Assembly (NCBI RefSeq): GCF_018918205.1
Contig: NZ_JAHLQB010000017.1
Location: 1-44,626 of the forward strand
Source of the DNA: Lachnoclostridium sp. MSJ-17
Lineage (GTDB): Bacteria > Bacillota > Clostridia > Oscillospirales > Acutalibacteraceae
Direction: 5' to 3'
DNA: 44,626 bases
The position numbers were made by a program, and so were the translations under genes. The notes under the pieces are model-generated. The model had not been told where the DNA came from, made no database searches, and saw nothing but the letters and a program-made list of their open reading frames with translations. Below, piece after piece: positions 41,429-44,626 of this stretch. Every line of letters starts with the position of its first letter. Within the stretch, counting starts at the first letter, position 1.

Positions 41429-43465
41429 ATGAAACATACATTGATATTGGAAAACCTCAACTGCGCCCACTGCGCCGGGAAAATCGAGCAGGCGATAGCC
41501 GGTACTGACGGCTTCGAAAACGTCAGCTTCAACTTCGCGACAAAGGCGCTGAGGTTCGACAGCGAAAAAAAGAACCCCGTTTCAGAGGTTCAGCAAATCT
41601 GCGACAGCATCGAGGACGGTGTGACCGTAAAGCAGACCGCCGTAAAGGAGAAAAAACGCGTTGATATCGAGCATGCTCTGCTTATCATCGCTCTCGTGTT
41701 CGGCGCGGCGGCTCTTGTTTTTCACCTCGCCGTGCATAATGAAGCCGCCGACATAGCTGTGCTGGCGCTCAGCCTTTCCGCGACCGTTCTCGCGGGCTGG
41801 AAGGTCTTTGTAAAAGGCTTCAAAAATCTCATAAAATTCCGCATAGAGGAAACCGTGCTGATGAGCGTGGCGGTTATCGCGGCGTTTATCCTCGGCGAGT
41901 ACGTCGAGGGCGCGATGGTGACTCTGCTGTTCACAGTCGGCGAGCTGATCGAGGACTTCGCCGTCGACGCGTCGCGCCGCGATATCGAGAAGCTAAGTCA
42001 GATCCGCCCGGACACCGCGATCATTCTTCACCACGGTCACGAGGAGGAAGTAGCCGCCGAGAGCGTTAATGTCGGCGACGTCATCGTTATCAAGCCGCAC
42101 GCGAGGATTCCGATCGACGGAGTCGTCGTTGAAGGCAGCTCAAGCGTTGATAACGCCGCTCTGACCGGCGAGAGCATTCCCGTTGCCGTCGGTATGAACG
42201 ACGAGGTGCTCAGCGGCGGCATGAACGGCGACGGTCTGCTGAAAATCCGCACGACAAAGGCGTTCGGCGACAGCACCGCCGCGAGGATTTTGCAGATGGT
42301 CGAGGACGCGGCGGCTCAGAAGGGCAGAAGCGAAAAGCTGATCTCGCGTTTTGCCGCCGTATACACCCCGATAATGGTCGGACTTGCCGTGCTTATCGCG
42401 GTCGTGCCGCCGATTATCGGCTTCGGCACCTTCGGTCAGTGGGTCTACAACGCGCTTGTCGTACTCGTCGCTTCCTGTCCGTGCGCGATCGTTATCTCGG
42501 TTCCGCTCGCGTACTTCTCGGGCATAGGCGCGGCTTCAAGGCAGGGCGTGCTTATCAAGGGCGGCAAGTACCTTGAGGCTCTCGCGGCGGCAAAGAACTT
42601 CGTTTTTGACAAGACAGGCACCCTCACCACCGGCAAGCTCAGGGTCGCGAAAACCGTCACGCTTTCTGATTATTCCGAGAGCGAGATACTCAGCCTTGCG
42701 GCGGCTGTGGAGGAGTATTCCTCGCACCCGGTAGCGCACGCGATTTGCAGTGAAGCGAATGCCGCGGATATTACTCTGAGCAATTTCACCGAGACCGCCG
42801 GCAAGGGCACCTCGGCTCTTTACGAGGGAAAAATCCTGTGCTGCGGCAGCTTTGGCGGCGATATTCCCGGGAGCGCGGCTGACTGCAACGTCTTTCTCAC
42901 CCTCGGCGGCGAGCTGATAGGCGCGATAAAGGTCGCCGACACCGTCCGTGACGAAAGCGCGGAGGTAGTATCTCAATTAAAAGAACTCGGCGTGAAAAAC
43001 ACGATGATGCTGACCGGCGACAGAGATAATGCGGCTCGGTCAGCGGCGGCAGAGACAGGAGTCGATTCATACAAAGCTCAGCTTCTGCCCGCCGATAAGC
43101 TAAGCGCCGTGAAGTCGCTCGACGGCGGCGTGTGCTTTGTCGGCGACGGAATCAACGACGCGCCCGTACTCACGGCGAGCGACTGCGGTATCGCGATGGG
43201 TCTGGGCAGCGAGGCGGCGATAGAGGCTGCTGACGCTGTGCTCTCGTCGGGAACCTTACACGCGCTTCCAAAGGCGGTCAAGACCGCGCGGAGAACCATG
43301 CGCACTATCCGCACAAATATTATCTTTGCCCTCGCGGTAAAGGCGGCGGTCATTGTTCTCGCCTGTCTGGGACTAGCGGCGATATGGATGTCAGTCGTCG
43401 CGGACACGGGAGTCTGCGTTATCTGTGTGCTCTACACGGCGCGGCTTCTGAAAATAAGGAAATAA
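41429..43465 (+). CDS. cadA: P1B-type Zn/Cd/Pb-exporting ATPase
   Basis: A 678-residue pump. One N-terminal HMA domain with CxxC (Cys12, Cys15 in LNCAHCAGKIE), the membrane CPC motif at 350-352 (VASCPCAIVISVPLAYFSG), phosphorylation site DKTGTLT at Asp394, SSHPVAHA (HP motif), GDGINDAPVL at 572, and a final helix with Asp659 in VVADTGVCVICVL, matching the conserved Asp of ZntA/CadA pumps. These features indicate the P1B-2 subgroup (Zn, Cd, Pb) rather than copper pumps. It is translated directly after the CzrA-like repressor and under its control. ATG 41429 is chosen because the earlier in-frame reading lies inside the repressor gene. The symbol cadA is used for the family; zntA would be equally fair. 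Confidence 0.95.
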   Translation: MKHTLILENLNCAHCAGKIEQAIAGTDGFENVSFNFATKALRFDSEKKNPVSEVQQICDSIEDGVTVKQTAVKEKKRVDIEHALLIIALVFGAAALVFHLAVHNEAADIAVLALSLSATVLAGWKVFVKGFKNLIKFRIEETVLMSVAVIAAFILGEYVEGAMVTLLFTVGELIEDFAVDASRRDIEKLSQIRPDTAIILHHGHEEEVAAESVNVGDVIVIKPHARIPIDGVVVEGSSSVDNAALTGESIPVAVGMNDEVLSGGMNGDGLLKIRTTKAFGDSTAARILQMVEDAAAQKGRSEKLISRFAAVYTPIMVGLAVLIAVVPPIIGFGTFGQWVYNALVVLVASCPCAIVISVPLAYFSGIGAASRQGVLIKGGKYLEALAAAKNFVFDKTGTLTTGKLRVAKTVTLSDYSESEILSLAAAVEEYSSHPVAHAICSEANAADITLSNFTETAGKGTSALYEGKILCCGSFGGDIPGSAADCNVFLTLGGELIGAIKVADTVRDESAEVVSQLKELGVKNTMMLTGDRDNAARSAAAETGVDSYKAQLLPADKLSAVKSLDGGVCFVGDGINDAPVLTASDCGIAMGLGSEAAIEAADAVLSSGTLHALPKAVKTARRTMRTIRTNIIFALAVKAAVIVLACLGLAAIWMSVVADTGVCVICVLYTARLLKIRK

Positions 43466-43500
43466 AATAACGGGCGTGTTTGCTGCACGTCCGCTATTTT
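43464..43500. terminator. bidirectional rho-independent terminator
   Basis: AAAATAACGGGCGTG (43464-43478) pairs with CACGTCCGCTATTTT (43486-43500) with one mismatch and one wobble. It lies between the converging ATPase gene and the unrecognised gene at 43518. Confidence 0.85.
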
Positions 43501-43517
43501 GTCTGAAGGTGATCATT

Positions 43518-44414
43518 TCATTCGTTCGAGCCGGGGAAACGTGTTTGTCTGCTGCGTTCCGTCCAAACAAGAATTGCAAGATCGATGTATTCATTAACTC
43601 TATCTATTTCTAAGATTGGCTTCTTGCCCGATTGTATTAATTTATTTACCAAATATTTGTTTTGAATAAAGCATAGCTTTTCGCAGAAGTCATAAACGTC
43701 GTCAAAGCTGTTAAGGGTATCACGGAGAATACGACGGTTTTCAACAGCCATATTACCGCCCTGACAAAGCGGCAGCTCTCCGCCGTTATAGAATAAATCC
43801 AGAGTATAAATAAATGTATCAAACCGATCGTTTCCGAATTTTTGCTTGGCTGCTTGCAGGTTGCCCGTTACCGGCATAAGTGAAAAGTTTATCGGTTCAT
43901 AGTTGTGTAACGCGCAACAGTTCAGGAGATCATATGTGTTTTGTTTTTCGTTGTCCGACAAATTGCTGTTCCGGACAATACTGCGAAAGTATTTGTGGCT
44001 ATCGTAGCCGAAATTAAAACTTACGTCGCCGTTTACCTCAATCGTTTCGTTGTAATAATATGCGGAATTTTCGCTTGTCAAGGAAGTGCCGCACATATTT
44101 TGATAATATCTCCAGGCTTTAACGGAACGGTCGTGATCACAAGCAAAGTCAAACTCCTCTGATTCCGGCAAACTCAGGCAAATCAGGGTCGTTTCTTTGG
44201 ATTCCGTGGATAATATCTGATAATACTCCGTGTAAATATACTTTATAATCTTTTTTACTTTATTTGACTGATTGTTGATTTCAATGTAGTATTTACCGGA
44301 TTCTTTATCACAAGAAGTATATTCTATCGGAGTTGTTTTTCCGTAAATGGCTGCTGCCGACAGAAATTTGTCGAGACGTTTTTTGTCTTCTTTCGTAAGC
44401 TCCACCTTGCTCAC
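43518..44414 (-). CDS. unrecognised 298-residue cytoplasmic protein
   Basis: No family recognised. There is no signal peptide or membrane helix; it is rich in Tyr, Asn and Cys, with segments such as ACDHDRSVKAWRYYQNMCGT and INFSLMPVTGNLQAAKQKFG and a helical C-terminus ending EIDRVNEYIDLAILVWTERS. The MPVTGNLQ...GNDRFDTF region looks like a conserved core. Codon use is clearly more AT-rich than the neighbouring genes, suggesting more recent acquisition. It starts with GTG 44414, overlapping the stop of the DUF896 gene (GTGA); a second in-frame GTG lies nine bases in, and the upstream GAAAGG suits the second start at least as well. Probably cotranscribed with the DUF896 gene. Confidence 0.75.
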   Translation of the reverse strand: MSKVELTKEDKKRLDKFLSAAAIYGKTTPIEYTSCDKESGKYYIEINNQSNKVKKIIKYIYTEYYQILSTESKETTLICLSLPESEEFDFACDHDRSVKAWRYYQNMCGTSLTSENSAYYYNETIEVNGDVSFNFGYDSHKYFRSIVRNSNLSDNEKQNTYDLLNCCALHNYEPINFSLMPVTGNLQAAKQKFGNDRFDTFIYTLDLFYNGGELPLCQGGNMAVENRRILRDTLNSFDDVYDFCEKLCFIQNKYLVNKLIQSGKKPILEIDRVNEYIDLAILVWTERSRQTRFPGSNE

Positions 44415-44626
44415 CCTTTCTTCTTGTACGCTTCCTTAAAGGGTACGACGGTGCCGTCCTTTTCCTCGACGGACACATTGTCGAGGGTCGCGCTGAACTG
44501 CTGTCGGATCTCGCCGAGATAGATTTTGTAGAGCTTTTTCTGCTCAGCCTGCTCCTCAGCCGTCAGACCGACGGTCTTTTTCTTTTTGGCAAGCTCGTTT
44601 ATGCGCTGCAATAAATTCTGTTCCAT
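44411..44626 (-). CDS. DUF896 family small protein (YnzC-like)
   Basis: A 71-residue helical, highly charged protein: MEQNLLQRINELAKKKKTVG, then LTAEEQAEQKKLYKIYLGEI and RQQFSATLDNV, the classic DUF896/YnzC pattern (two helices forming a hairpin, then a disordered tail). The family is widespread in Firmicutes; B. subtilis YnzC is linked to the SOS regulon, but no role is established here. The ATG occupies the last three bases of the window, so the ribosome binding site and promoter lie outside. Its stop overlaps the next gene start. Confidence 0.9.
   Translation of the reverse strand: MEQNLLQRINELAKKKKTVGLTAEEQAEQKKLYKIYLGEIRQQFSATLDNVSVEEKDGTVVPFKEAYKKKG

Overview
The window looks like a chromosomal segment of a Gram-positive gut Clostridia bacterium, most likely an Oscillospiraceae/Ruminococcus-type organism. 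This rests on the moderately high GC, strong GGAGG ribosome binding sites, a T-box leader, SipW/TasA-type secreted proteins, BspA-type leucine-rich repeats, starch-binding-like modules and lipoprotein hydrolases. No species can be named from the sequence alone. No rRNA, tRNA, CRISPR array or insertion sequence transposase was seen.

Layout, left to right. (1) 1-4356: the 3' part of a large Cna-B/SpaA-fold surface protein, then three tightly packed secreted proteins with SipW-type signal peptides (TasA/camelysin-like). Together they look like a non-sortase surface-fibre or matrix operon. (2) 4391-7665: a broken junction where the C-terminal remnant of a glycosyltransferase-like gene (minus strand) abuts a headless leucine-rich-repeat/InlB/CBM26-like protein (plus strand), followed by a 53-residue peptide gene. 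(3) 7853-15424: an envelope-modification neighbourhood. Two paralogous beta-lactamase-fold lipoproteins and an esterase-fold lipoprotein surround an AlgI-type membrane O-acyltransferase, its SGNH/AlgJ-like partner and a six-helix membrane protein. (4) 15655-19891: a cyclic-di-GMP pair, made of a PAS/degenerate GGDEF/EAL protein and a membrane diguanylate cyclase, behind a near-consensus promoter. (5) 19895-20599: an orphan phage-type replication-initiation protein. (6) 20984-27412 (minus): a complete trpEGDCFBA operon with mostly overlapping genes, behind a tryptophan T-box (specifier UGG) and a consensus promoter. (7) 27832-31148: a C39-like cysteine-peptidase lipoprotein and a large adenosine-deaminase-like protein with an extra C-terminal Rossmann-like domain. 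(8) 31273-33393: a membrane HD-GYP protein. (9) 33470-34504: a FliB-like Cys-cluster protein. (10) 34955-38151: a YtrA-type GntR repressor with an ABC ATPase and permease, preceded by a palindromic operator. (11) 38301-40991: valS. (12) 41125-43465: a CzrA/SmtB-type zinc repressor and a P1B-type Zn/Cd ATPase, with the operator at the transcription start. (13) 43518-44626: an unrecognised protein and a DUF896 protein.

Intergenic DNA is unusually decorated. A structured element of about 200 bp occurs three times (9031, 20746, 34610; the middle copy inverted), each time next to tandem arrays of a CAACTAC-type heptamer. Similar heptamer arrays occur alone in other gaps, and a second type of double-hairpin repeat sits at 12992-13064. 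The most promising unexplained coding feature is the deaminase-like/Rossmann-like fusion at 28683-31148 with its C39-like lipoprotein partner. The most promising non-coding feature is the composite repeat family.
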